From: an uncultured Coriobacteriaceae bacterium
GTDB lineage: Bacteria > Actinomycetota > Coriobacteriia > Coriobacteriales > UMGS124
DNA: 64,000 bases
Assembly (NCBI GenBank): GCA_900539345.1
Contig: UQBS01000005.1
Span: forward strand, 22,838-86,837
Direction of reading: 5' to 3'
Position numbers and translations under genes: made by a program. Shown one piece after another: positions 16,319-24,877 of the stretch (its first letter is position 1; each line of letters opens with the position of its first letter). The notes under the pieces were generated by a model. It saw nothing but the letters and a program-made list of their open reading frames with translations, was not told the origin of the DNA and searched no databases.

Positions 16319-17011
16319 TTAGTCCAGGTCGTCGATGGCGGCCTGCACCTGGGTGCCATAGGGGTTGACGGCGGCCTGCAGCTGCGTGGCAGCAGCGCTG
16401 GGGGCGGCGGCAACAGCCTCGGAACCCGAGGGGGCAGACGTAATCAGCGGGAAGTTGGCCGAAGCGGCATCGGAGAACTTCTGAATAAGGGCGAGGTACT
16501 CGGTGCGGAAGTTCTCGCGGGAAACCTTGAGACGCTCGATCTCGTCGAGCTCGGTCTGCTTCTCGTCGAGAGCCTGGCGGATGACCTTGCGGGCCTGGTT
16601 GTCGGCGTCGAGACGAATGCGCTCGGCGTTGGACTTAGCCTCGGCAACGATGCGGTCGGCGGTCTGCTGGGCAACGATGAGAGCGGCGGAGAGCTGCTCC
16701 TCGGTGGCGCTGTAGATGTTGGGCTTGCCATTGTTGGCGGGAGCGGCGGGAGCTGCAGCGGGAGCAGCGGCGCGGGCGTCGGCCACAGCCTTGTCAGCCT
16801 CGGCGCGAACCTTCTCAATCTCGCCCTGGAGCTCGCCGTTCTTGGCCTCGGCGGCGGTCAGGCGGTTCTTGAGGTCTGCAATCTTGCGCAGCATCGCGTC
16901 GATGTCGCGGCTGATCTGCTCGAGGAACTCGTCGACCTCGCTGGGCTCGTATCCACGGCGCTTGGCCTCGGAGAACGTCTTCTGCTGAATCTCGGCGGGA
17001 GTGATAGGCAT
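16319..17011 (-). CDS. divIVA: Cell division/polar growth protein DivIVA
   Basis: 230 residues. The N-terminal membrane-curvature-sensing domain is typical (ITPAEIQQKTFSEAKRRGYEPSEVDEFLEQI), followed by coiled coil through residue about 70, an Ala/Pro linker (AAAPAAAPAAPANN) and a second long coiled coil at 105-180. Localises to septa or poles and recruits wall-synthesis or SepF-linked partners. Last gene of the division cluster, after yggT. Confidence 0.92.
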   Translation of the reverse strand: MPITPAEIQQKTFSEAKRRGYEPSEVDEFLEQISRDIDAMLRKIADLKNRLTAAEAKNGELQGEIEKVRAEADKAVADARAAAPAAAPAAPANNGKPNIYSATEEQLSAALIVAQQTADRIVAEAKSNAERIRLDADNQARKVIRQALDEKQTELDEIERLKVSRENFRTEYLALIQKFSDAASANFPLITSAPSGSEAVAAAPSAAATQLQAAVNPYGTQVQAAIDDLD

Positions 17012-17077
17012 GGTAAGACCTTTCCTTCGTGCATTGCAGCCTCACGGCATCAGCCGAAGGCATCGGTAAACGGATGG

Positions 17078-17332
17078 CTAAAGTATAGCCAGAATCAGGC
17101 TCTCGGCGAGCTGCAGAACGATAATCGCAACCACAGGCGAAAAATCAATCATGCCCAGGGGCGGGATGATGCGCCTGAAGATGCCCAGATACGGCTCAGA
17201 GATGGAAGCGAGCACCGAACGGATGTCCTCGACCCACTTGGACGCGCCGTAGGGAATCCAGCTCATGAGCACATAGACGAGCAGGATGACGGAGTAGATG
17301 CGGAAGAGCTGGGCAATGGCAATAGAAAGCAT
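17078..17332 (-). CDS. yggT: YggT family membrane protein
   Basis: 84 residues with two hydrophobic helices (IYSVILLVYVLMSWIP and FSPVVAIIVLQLAESLIL) and the family signature EPYLGIFRRIIPPLGMIDFSPVVA. It is the YlmG-type protein found between sepF and divIVA in Gram-positive division clusters; its exact role is unclear but linked to septum or chromosome organisation. Starts 3 bases after the sepF stop. Confidence 0.9.
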   Translation of the reverse strand: MLSIAIAQLFRIYSVILLVYVLMSWIPYGASKWVEDIRSVLASISEPYLGIFRRIIPPLGMIDFSPVVAIIVLQLAESLILAIL

Positions 17333-17335
17333 CGG

Positions 17336-18289
17336 CTACCTCATCAGGCCCTGGCGCTTGAGGTCGGCCATGGTGACGTCGGAGACCTTCACGCCCTTGG
17401 GACAGACGGCGAAAAGCTTCTGCCCAAGCTCCTCGATCGTGGCGCCGCTGGCACAGCACACACCGAACGTGAAGTCGAGAATGCGCTGGCAGGTGGCGTC
17501 CGAAGAGCTGCGCATTGCGAGCACCACAGGGCGATGGTCGCCCAGCAGCACCTCAGCGACACGGCGGACGTCGTCGTAGCCGCGCGTGCGCACGATGACG
17601 GCATCGCTGGAAAACGTCGGTGGCTCGGCCACATGCGCGCTCGCTGCGGCCGGAGCGGGCGCAGGAGCAGACACAGCGGCGGACTTGGCGGGAGCCGCAG
17701 GGCGAGGCTCTGCGGCGGCCGGCCTGGCAGCAGGCGCAGCAGACTCCTGCATGGGAACCGGGCGCTTGGACGGCGCGAGTGCAGGGGCTGGGGCGGGCTG
17801 AGGAGCGGGGCGAGTCGCCGCATCGGCGGCAACACGCTCGCGCAGGCGCTCAGCATAGGACTTCTGGGGAGCGCTTGCGCCCGCGGCGCTGCGCGCAGGG
17901 CGGGCGTCGCTGCGCGGCATCACCTGAACGCCCTCGTCATCGATGGGCCTCCTTGGAGCAGGGGCGTCACCTGCAGGCTTGGCTGCGGCGCGACCAGCGG
18001 CGGAACCCTCGATGACGCGGAAGCCGCCCTCCGAACGGGTGCTTCCCGCCGCACGCACGACCGACCAGTCGGCACGACCCTCACCTGCATGCTCCTGCAC
18101 AAAGGCATCTGCCTCGGCATGGGGGTCGGGGTCGGGATAGGCGGGCAAGAAGGTGCCCGTGTTGTCCATGAGCTGGAAGTCGCTGACGCCCTCAGGCCAG
18201 CTGCCCTCGCGAAGGCCACGCTGAAACTCCTGCTCAACGGCCTGCTCGTTGTTCTTCTTATGGGACTTGAAGTTATCTAGAAAGCTCAT
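17336..18289 (-). CDS. sepF: Cell division protein SepF
   Basis: 317 residues. The C-terminal 90 residues are the SepF domain (VIVRTRGYDDVRRVAEVLLGDHRPVVLAM ... RILDFTFGVCCASGATIEELGQKLFAVCPKGV), which binds the FtsZ tail and bends membranes. The N-terminus (SFLDNFKSHKK) can be the membrane anchor. The 200-residue linker rich in Ala, Pro and Arg is much longer than in model SepF proteins. With no ftsA in the cluster, SepF is the expected FtsZ membrane anchor. Confidence 0.9.
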   Translation of the reverse strand: MSFLDNFKSHKKNNEQAVEQEFQRGLREGSWPEGVSDFQLMDNTGTFLPAYPDPDPHAEADAFVQEHAGEGRADWSVVRAAGSTRSEGGFRVIEGSAAGRAAAKPAGDAPAPRRPIDDEGVQVMPRSDARPARSAAGASAPQKSYAERLRERVAADAATRPAPQPAPAPALAPSKRPVPMQESAAPAARPAAAEPRPAAPAKSAAVSAPAPAPAAASAHVAEPPTFSSDAVIVRTRGYDDVRRVAEVLLGDHRPVVLAMRSSSDATCQRILDFTFGVCCASGATIEELGQKLFAVCPKGVKVSDVTMADLKRQGLMR

Positions 18290-19041
18290 ATATGCAGCCT
18301 CTCTTCGATGGAAAACGTCGGATCGAAGGCAACTCTACCAAGCCGGACTATCGTAGCACCCTGACGAATACCTGCCTCGAAGTCCTCGCTCATGCCCATA
18401 GAAAGGACTTGCAGGCTCGCCTGTGGATACGCCTGGGCCAGCTCGTCACGGAGCTTGCGCAGACCCTCGAAGGTGTGCTCAGCAACGCACATGTCGCCTT
18501 GCGGCGCCATGGTCATCAAACCGCGCACGCCGATTCCCTCAAGCTCCTGAGCCATTTCGAACATGGCTTTGAGCTCGTCGGGGGCCATACCCTGCTTGGA
18601 CTCCTCGCCTGAGACGTTTGCCTCGAGCAGCACCGGCTGCACGATACCGGCAACCACGGCACGCTTCGAGACGGCCTCGGCAAGCTTGGCCGACGAGATG
18701 GAGTGCACCAGACACGGACGGGCCGCCAGAACATGGTTGATCTTGTTCTCCTGGAGGTTGCCGATCATGTGCCAGCGCACGCCCTCGAACGCCGGATCGC
18801 CTGCAATGAGCGCGAGTTTGCGTTCGAGTTCCTGCGGGCGGTTTTCGGCAAAGTCAGTGTACCCAGCAGTGCGGGCTGCAGCCACCTGCGGCACGTCGAC
18901 CGTCTTGCTCACCGCACAGACAACAACATCTTCAGGTTTGCGGCCAGAAGCCTCGCATGCACGCTCCACAAGCTCTGCGATTTGAGCGCGGCGCTGCCGC
19001 AGCTGGGCGGCATACGGCCCGTCGAACTCGATAGAAGACAT
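18286..19041 (-). CDS. yggS: PLP homeostasis protein, YggS/PROSC family
   Basis: 251 residues. TIM-barrel PLP-binding protein without known enzyme activity that buffers vitamin B6. Motifs: VVCAVSKTVDVPQVAAA with the PLP Lys, FAENRPQELERK, WHMIGNLQENKIN, GLMTMAP and SMGMSEDFEAGIRQGATIVRLG near the end. ATG at 19041 has GGGGAGGTTGCAG upstream and is better than TTG six bases earlier. Overlaps the sepF start by 4 bases. Confidence 0.93.
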   Translation of the reverse strand: MSSIEFDGPYAAQLRQRRAQIAELVERACEASGRKPEDVVVCAVSKTVDVPQVAAARTAGYTDFAENRPQELERKLALIAGDPAFEGVRWHMIGNLQENKINHVLAARPCLVHSISSAKLAEAVSKRAVVAGIVQPVLLEANVSGEESKQGMAPDELKAMFEMAQELEGIGVRGLMTMAPQGDMCVAEHTFEGLRKLRDELAQAYPQASLQVLSMGMSEDFEAGIRQGATIVRLGRVAFDPTFSIEERLHI

Positions 19042-19053
19042 CTGCAACCTCCC

Positions 19054-19854
19054 CTAAGCTCTCATGAAGGCAACGGCGGCGTGGCGGCCGGTCTTGCCAT
19101 TCTCAGCACGATGAGAGAAGAACCTATCGGTAAGCTTGGCAGTGCACAGCTGCGTGTCACTCACCAATTCGAGTGCCACCCCGGCCTCCTCCAGGCTCGC
19201 GCGCACACAGGCCGACATGTCGAGATGCCGCGGACCCCAGCAGGCAATGTCCCCAAAACGCTGCACGAACGTGTCGAGCAGCTCCCGGGAGACCTCGTAG
19301 GACTCCCCTGAGATATGCGGGCCAATGAAGACCTGCACGTCCGAGGTGTCGCAGCCGCAGGCCTGGGCCAGCGCGCGAGCGGTCTTGCCTGCGATGCCGG
19401 CAAGCGTCCCACGCCAGCCAGAGTGCGCCACAGCGAAACCGCCGGGAGCCACGAGCACGACAGGCGTGCAATCGGCAAAGAGCAGCATGACCGCCTGGTT
19501 GGGAACCGTACACACCACGGCGTCAGCTCCCGCCTCAAGGCAAGCCGGACGTTCGCCCGCGCTCGTAATGAGCGCGACTTCATCGCCGTGCACCTGGTTC
19601 GGCACGACGAGCGTGTTGACCAATTCGGGCGCCCCAAGCGCCTCCATGACGCGCCTGCGGTTTTCCGCGACGCAGGCAGGGTCGTCGCCGCCCTTCGTAC
19701 CCAGGTTCAGGCTGGCGAAAGGCGGGTGCGACACGCCACCCGTACGTTCCGTGAAACAAAACGTGACCCCGCCCGGCACTGCACTGCAGGTACCGAGAAG
19801 GGCCACGCCGTCGTCTACGAAACGCTTGATGTGAATGCGTTCGTTGGCTATCAA
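19054..19854 (-). CDS. pgeF: Peptidoglycan editing factor PgeF (YfiH/YlmD, copper-oxidase-like purine hydrolase fold)
   Basis: 266 residues of the DUF152/laccase-like family. Landmarks are NQVHGDEVA with a metal-ligand His, LLFADCTPVVLV with the key Cys, AVAHSGWRGTLAGI with a second His, and IGPHISGESYEV. Members correct misplaced residues in muropeptides or act on purine nucleosides. The frame starts at TTG 19854, 20 bases after ftsZ, with only a weak AGGCGG-type RBS. Sits between ftsZ and yggS as in many Gram-positives (ylmD). Confidence 0.88.
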   Translation of the reverse strand: MIANERIHIKRFVDDGVALLGTCSAVPGGVTFCFTERTGGVSHPPFASLNLGTKGGDDPACVAENRRRVMEALGAPELVNTLVVPNQVHGDEVALITSAGERPACLEAGADAVVCTVPNQAVMLLFADCTPVVLVAPGGFAVAHSGWRGTLAGIAGKTARALAQACGCDTSDVQVFIGPHISGESYEVSRELLDTFVQRFGDIACWGPRHLDMSACVRASLEEAGVALELVSDTQLCTAKLTDRFFSHRAENGKTGRHAAVAFMRA

Positions 19855-19874
19855 GCGAAGTGCCGCCTGTTCTC

Positions 19875-20999
19875 CTAGAACCTGCTGCGCTTCAGGAAGT
19901 CCGGAATGTCGAACTCAGAAGAGGGGGCCTGCGTCGAAGGAGCGGAGGGACGCGAGGAGCCGCCGGCAGGCGTGCTGTTGAGGAAGCTGGGGCGACGGTC
20001 GGCACCCAGGTCGAGCTTGGACTGACCGGAGGCCTTGGTGTCGCCGCCGAAGCCCGTGGCGATGACGGTGACGCGCACGGTGTCGCCCAGGTTCTCGTCG
20101 ATGACGGTGCCGAAGATGAGGTTGACGTCCTGGCTCACGGCGTCGCTCACGATACCAGCAGCCTCGTTGACCTCGAAGAGGCCCAGGTTGGAGCCACCGG
20201 CGATGGAGAGCAGCACGCGGTCGGCGCCGTCGATGGCGCTCTCGAGCAGCGGGCTGGAGATGGCCTGGTTGGCAGCGTCGGCGGCGCGGTTGTCGCCCGA
20301 GCCAACGCCGATGCCCATCATGGCGGTGCCGGCGTCGCTCATGATGGTGCGCACGTCAGCAAAGTCGAGGTTGATGAGGCCGGGGACGGTGATGAGGTCG
20401 GTGATACCCTGGATGCCCTGACGAAGCACCTCGTCGGCCATGGTGAAGGCATCGAGGAAGGAGACCTTCTTGTCGGCGACGTCGAGCAGGCGATCGTTGG
20501 GGATGGTGATGAGGGTGTCGACGTTGGCGCCGAGCTCCTCGATGCCGCTCAGGGCGTTGCGACGACGGACCGCACCCTCAAAGGTGAAGGGCTTCGTGAC
20601 GACACCCACGGTCAGGGCGCCCACGTCGTTGCGGGCGATGTCGGCCACGACAGGAGCAGCGCCCGTACCCGTGCCGCCACCCTCGCCGGCGGTGACGAAG
20701 ACCATGTCGGCGCCCTCGAGGGCAGCCTTGATCTGATCGCGAGACTCCTCGGCGGCGTCGCGGCCGACCTCGGGCTTGGCGCCAGCGCCCAGGCCCTTGG
20801 TGAGGTCGGTGCCGATGTGCACCTTCGTCTCGGCGTCGGAGTTGAGGAGAGCCTGGGCGTCGGTGTTGACAGTCACGAACTCAACACCCTGCACACCGGA
20901 GGCAATCATACGGTTCACGGCGTTGCAACCGCCACCGCCCACGCCAACGACCTTGATTACCGCCATATAGTTGTTGGTGGCGTCGCCCTGTCCGTACAT
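19875..20999 (-). CDS. ftsZ: Cell division GTPase FtsZ
   Basis: Tubulin homologue that builds the Z-ring. 374 residues: GVGGGGCNAVNRM at about 20-32, the tubulin signature GEGGGTGTGAAP, the T7 loop region NLDFADVRTIMSDAG, a short disordered linker and the C-terminal binding peptide DIPDFLKRSRF that SepF recognises. ATG at 20999 has GGAGG five bases before it; the ATG at 21011 overlaps that RBS and is less likely. Confidence 0.97.
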   Translation of the reverse strand: MYGQGDATNNYMAVIKVVGVGGGGCNAVNRMIASGVQGVEFVTVNTDAQALLNSDAETKVHIGTDLTKGLGAGAKPEVGRDAAEESRDQIKAALEGADMVFVTAGEGGGTGTGAAPVVADIARNDVGALTVGVVTKPFTFEGAVRRRNALSGIEELGANVDTLITIPNDRLLDVADKKVSFLDAFTMADEVLRQGIQGITDLITVPGLINLDFADVRTIMSDAGTAMMGIGVGSGDNRAADAANQAISSPLLESAIDGADRVLLSIAGGSNLGLFEVNEAAGIVSDAVSQDVNLIFGTVIDENLGDTVRVTVIATGFGGDTKASGQSKLDLGADRRPSFLNSTPAGGSSRPSAPSTQAPSSEFDIPDFLKRSRF

Positions 21000-21021
21000 C
21001 CTGACCTCCATAGTCTTTGTA

Positions 21022-21046
21022 AACTGTAATGCTCGACTTTACAGTT
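21022..21046. promoter_or_regulatory. Inverted repeat in the ftsZ leader
   Basis: AACTGTAA and its exact complement TTACAGTT, 9 bases apart, between the predicted ftsZ promoter and the ftsZ RBS. It could be an operator or an mRNA hairpin. Confidence 0.55.
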
Positions 21047-21067
21047 AGATAGCTCGCATATCATTTT

Positions 21068-21096
21068 ATAATCGCACGCGCACCTTAGACTGTCAA
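21068..21096 (-). promoter_or_regulatory. Predicted sigma70-type promoter of ftsZ
   Basis: On the minus strand a perfect TTGACA (21096-21091) is followed after 17 bases by GATTAT (21073-21068). It places transcription start just before the inverted repeat at 21022-21046 and gives ftsZ its own promoter inside the dcw cluster. Confidence 0.6.
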
Positions 21097-21149
21097 TGAA
21101 GGCCTTGACCTTCTTGACGTTGCCCCAGGTAGCGCACGAGAGAAACACA

Positions 21150-22400
21150 CTAGCCTAAATCAACCCACGTCTCGTTGCCTGACTCGTCCACCTTATAGTA
21201 CCCGTGTACGAGGTTGCCATCTTCATAGTAATAGTTAACCCACGTTTCACCATCGGACAAATAGTAGCCTCCATTGTACGCCGCATCTGACGGTACGTCG
21301 GAGTCGCTCGTTGCCGTGGATCCATCGGTTGCGTCATGGGTGGGAGACGCAGCGGCGGCATCCGTAGTCGCGTCGCCCGCCTGTGCCTGGTACGGCAGAG
21401 CATCGGCCGAGGCGGCCGCGCCGTCTTGGGTGGCAGTGCCCTCCGTAAGGCCGCGGTAAGTGGGATTTGCGGGCGTACGTACGTTGATATAGCTTATCTG
21501 GCCCTGGAACTTGTCAAGGATCCCCAGCACCGTCTGCTCCTTGAGGGCGATGTCGTCCGGAGCGCCCAGCGACACCTTGATGCCATTTGAGAGCACAACG
21601 GCAATGGACTCCTTGCTCGTGGCGCAGGCGCTCACAATCTGGTCGCGCAAGGCCGACGAGAATCCCTCGATGTACTGGATGAGACCGAGAAGCCCTGCGT
21701 CGGTGCACTTGTCACCCGCCTGCGGAGAAAGCGCTGCGGAAACCTCGCTCACGTACACCACACCGGCCTGGGCCGCCGCGTCCTTGGCTTGGACGTCATA
21801 GGCCTGCACGCCGTTGTCGGCCGTGACGACGGAAAGCTCCACGGGCTCAAGCCATACACCGTCCGTCGAAAGCTTCCAGGCACTTTGCCCGTTTGAGAGC
21901 ATGGCGATCGCGGCAACGCTGCGCTCCTCCACCTCGACGGTAAGCGTGTCGGGAAGGTTGCGCGTCAGGCGCACCGACTTGATCCAGGGGTTAGCAAGCA
22001 GGCGCTTCTCGACGCCGCTCTCGTCGAACCCGAAGAGCGTGGAGCCGGCCGGGATGGCGGCAAGCTCACTCACCTGGGCGCTGCTCACCTGCACGGTGGG
22101 CATGACGACGATGCGCCTGATCTGGAAGAGAGGCGACCACACGCACACCACGTAGGCAAGAAAGAGCGCGGCTATCGCGACGATAGAGAGCACGAAGATG
22201 CTCTTGCGCCTGTCAAACGACTTGCCTCCCGAGCCGCTCGCACGACCACGCGTGCCGGGGCGAGACGTTTCTCGCGCAGTTGAAGAGGCGCTACCCCGTT
22301 GCGACCGACGAGGTGAGGTGCCCTCTCGAGGGGTTCGGTCGCGCTGTGGCTCACGCGGGGAAGCCGAGGAACTTGACCTCGGGTCTGAGTTCGACGCCAT
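21150..22400 (-). CDS. ftsQ: Cell division protein FtsQ/DivIB with an extra C-terminal aromatic module
   Basis: 416 residues. Basic disordered N-terminus to about 65, one transmembrane helix (67-89), POTRA-like domain (VSELAAIPAGSTLFGFDESGVEKRLLANPWIKSVRLTRNLPDTLTVEVEER) and beta domain to about 310. It scaffolds FtsL and the septal synthase outside the membrane. The end is unusual: a Ser/Thr/Ala/Asp spacer and then residues 377-416 with GGYYLSDGETWVNYYYEDGN and GYYKVDESGNETWV, a Trp/Tyr pattern like cell-wall-binding repeats. Start ATG at 22400 has AGGAGG upstream and overlaps the 3' end of murB by 50 bases. Confidence 0.85.
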   Translation of the reverse strand: MASNSDPRSSSSASPREPQRDRTPREGTSPRRSQRGSASSTARETSRPGTRGRASGSGGKSFDRRKSIFVLSIVAIAALFLAYVVCVWSPLFQIRRIVVMPTVQVSSAQVSELAAIPAGSTLFGFDESGVEKRLLANPWIKSVRLTRNLPDTLTVEVEERSVAAIAMLSNGQSAWKLSTDGVWLEPVELSVVTADNGVQAYDVQAKDAAAQAGVVYVSEVSAALSPQAGDKCTDAGLLGLIQYIEGFSSALRDQIVSACATSKESIAVVLSNGIKVSLGAPDDIALKEQTVLGILDKFQGQISYINVRTPANPTYRGLTEGTATQDGAAASADALPYQAQAGDATTDAAAASPTHDATDGSTATSDSDVPSDAAYNGGYYLSDGETWVNYYYEDGNLVHGYYKVDESGNETWVDLG

Positions 22401-23265
22401 GGCGTTTTCTTACCTCCTCGAGTACATGAATGATGACGCGGGCAACATCGGCCGCCGTGGCGCCACCCAGGTTGACGATAAAGTTTGCGTGCACGGTCGA
22501 CACCTCGGCGTTGCCGACCCGGTATCCCTTGAGGCCGCACGCATCGATGAGGCGGGCCGCCTTAAGGTCTGAAGAGTTGCGGAACACGCTGCCGCATGAC
22601 GGCAGGTTGAGCGGTTGTGCCGCACGGCGGCGCTGCAGGACCGCCTCCATCGTCTCCTTGACCACGGCGGCATCCCCGGGGACAAGTTCAAGCACGACCT
22701 CAAGGATGATTTCGGTGCCGGGAAGGTCGGTTGCGCGGTAGTACCACGAGATGTCGCTGCGCGCGTAATGCACAAGACCCGTACCAGGGCGGAAGACTAC
22801 GACCTCCGCAATGACGGAGTCCATCCAATGGTTGGCCGTGCCCGCGTTCATCGAGACGGCGCCGCCCACGGTGCCGGGAATGCCCACTGCAAACTCCAGC
22901 CCCGACAGGCCTTTGTCGAAAGCCTCGGTCACAACGCGCTGCAGCACCGCGCCTGCGCCCACATGCATTCGCCCCGTCTCGTCGACGGTAAAACGGCGAA
23001 AGTCGCGGCCAAGCACGAGGACGGCGCCCTGATAGCCCTCGTCGCTCACGAGCACGTTGGACCCGCGGCCCATGATGACCCACGGCACGCGTTCCTGGCC
23101 CAATATCTCGACCGCTTGACGGACGTCGGCATAGTCGTCGCAGGTCACGAACAGTGCCGCCGGGCCACCGATGCGGTAGCTCGTATGGCGGCTCATACGC
23201 TCGTTGGCGGTGACGGTGCCGTGCAGACACCCCTCGAGACGTTCTAGTGCTTCGAGAAGACCCAC
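22351..23265 (-). CDS. murB: UDP-N-acetylenolpyruvoylglucosamine reductase
   Basis: FAD/NADPH enzyme giving UDP-MurNAc. 304 residues: TSYRIGGPAALFV, MGRGSNVLVSDEGYQGAVL (FAD site), GIPGTVGGAVSMNAG, PSCGSVFRN (the catalytic Ser is in the GSVF segment) and the final HGVELRPEVKFLG. GTG at 23265 is chosen because GGGGGAG lies five bases before it and MurB homology begins just after; the frame is open further upstream without an RBS. Confidence 0.95.
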   Translation of the reverse strand: MGLLEALERLEGCLHGTVTANERMSRHTSYRIGGPAALFVTCDDYADVRQAVEILGQERVPWVIMGRGSNVLVSDEGYQGAVLVLGRDFRRFTVDETGRMHVGAGAVLQRVVTEAFDKGLSGLEFAVGIPGTVGGAVSMNAGTANHWMDSVIAEVVVFRPGTGLVHYARSDISWYYRATDLPGTEIILEVVLELVPGDAAVVKETMEAVLQRRRAAQPLNLPSCGSVFRNSSDLKAARLIDACGLKGYRVGNAEVSTVHANFIVNLGGATAADVARVIIHVLEEVRKRHGVELRPEVKFLGFPA

Positions 23266-23382
23266 GGCACTCCCCCACCTAGACTCGACGACGATACAAC
23301 AAGCGACCCTTCGCAGAGCGCGCAAGACAACGCGGCCTCAGCCACGCGGCCCTGCACGCCCCGACATGCGTGAATGCGAGAA

Positions 23383-24780
23383 CTACCTCGCCTTGAGACC
23401 CTCGACGATGGCCGGGCCCAGCAGCGTGACGTCGCCGGCGCCCATCGTGATGATGAGGTCGCCGGGACGGGCGGTCTTCACCATGTGGTCGACGACGGTG
23501 TGACGGTCGGGCATATAGCTCGCCTGGGCATCGGGGCGATGCGCGAGCACGGCGTTGCAGACCGTCTTGCCCGAGACGCCAGGAATGGGCACCTCACCAG
23601 CAGCGAACACATTGAGGACCACGAGCTCGTCGGCATTGTCGAACGCAGGGCCAAACTCGGCGGCCAGCGACTCGGTGCGCGAATAGCGGTGTGGCTGGAA
23701 CGCGACACGCACGCGCTTGAAGCCAAGGCCCTTGGCTGCGGCAAGCGTGGCCGCGATCTCGGTGGGATGGTGGCCGTAGTCGTCGATGACGCGCACGCCG
23801 TCCACCTCGCCCACAAGCTCGAAGCGGCGGTGTACACCAGCAAAGCTCGAGATGGCCTGGGCGGCCACGTCGCAGGGCAAGCCAAGCACATAGGCAAGTG
23901 TCAACACGGCAGTGGCGTTGAGGCAGTTGTGCAGGCCGGGGTTGTGGTCGAGATGCAGGCTGTACTCGTGGCCGTCGGGCAGGCGCACGGAGAAGGCGTT
24001 GACACCCTCGCCCTCTTTGGGCGTGCAGACGACATCGTTGCCCTCGCCGAAGCCATAGGTGAGAACGGGGCGGCCGCAGGAGCGGGCCAGCTCGGGCACA
24101 TGGGGGTTCTCGCCACACACGATGACATGGCCGTCCTCGGGGACGGAGCCCATGAACTGCACGAACGTCTTCTCGATAGCCTCAAGCGAGCCATAGTGGT
24201 CGAGGTGGTCGGCCTCGATGTTAGTGACAATGACGACGTTGGGGTCGAGGTTCAAGAACGACCCGTCGCTCTCGTCGGCCTCGGCGACGAAGTAGGGGCC
24301 CTCGCCGGAGTTGCCGTTCGTCTCGTAACCGTCGATGATGCCGCCGATGAGGAACGTCGGCTTGAGGTTCATGCGCTCGAGCATCGTGGCAGCCAGCGAC
24401 GAGGTCGTGGTCTTGCCATGGGTGCCGGCGCAGGCAATCGTGATGGCGTCGCCCGACAAAAACGACAGCATCTTGGCGCGGTGCCACACCTCAATACCCA
24501 GCTCGCGGGCACGCACAAGCTCGGGGTTGGACTGGGGGATGGCCGTGGAGATGACCACGACATCGGGCTTGACCTCGTCGATGGTGCGGGCATGGTGGCC
24601 CACGAAGACTTCGATTCCCTCCTTGACCAGGGCGCGGGTGTACTTCGAGGCCTTCAGGTCGCTACCGGTAACATGGAAGCCACGCTGATGCAGCACCAGT
24701 GCGATACCGGACATGCCGGCGCCGCCGATACCAATGAAATGGACGCGCTCAAAGGGGCGAGCGTTGGTTTCTTGAGCCAT
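23383..24780 (-). CDS. murC: UDP-N-acetylmuramate--L-alanine ligase
   Basis: Adds L-Ala to UDP-MurNAc. 465 residues. N-terminal VHFIGIGGAGMSGIALVLHQRG dinucleotide-like motif, ATP loop CAGTHGKTTTSSL, VTNIEADHLDHYGS, and the C-terminal IDDYGHHPTEI motif typical of MurC. ATG at 24780 with GAAGG upstream. Separated from murB by 117 bases that show no clear signal. Confidence 0.96.
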   Translation of the reverse strand: MAQETNARPFERVHFIGIGGAGMSGIALVLHQRGFHVTGSDLKASKYTRALVKEGIEVFVGHHARTIDEVKPDVVVISTAIPQSNPELVRARELGIEVWHRAKMLSFLSGDAITIACAGTHGKTTTSSLAATMLERMNLKPTFLIGGIIDGYETNGNSGEGPYFVAEADESDGSFLNLDPNVVIVTNIEADHLDHYGSLEAIEKTFVQFMGSVPEDGHVIVCGENPHVPELARSCGRPVLTYGFGEGNDVVCTPKEGEGVNAFSVRLPDGHEYSLHLDHNPGLHNCLNATAVLTLAYVLGLPCDVAAQAISSFAGVHRRFELVGEVDGVRVIDDYGHHPTEIAATLAAAKGLGFKRVRVAFQPHRYSRTESLAAEFGPAFDNADELVVLNVFAAGEVPIPGVSGKTVCNAVLAHRPDAQASYMPDRHTVVDHMVKTARPGDLIITMGAGDVTLLGPAIVEGLKAR

Positions 24781-24877
24781 GATGTCAGACCTTCCTTCGT
24801 ACTTCCTCATGCGGGAAGCGATATAGGCAATCCGCCCTATTCTAGCCGCGTTGCACCTGCGGGCACAACGAGCAGGA

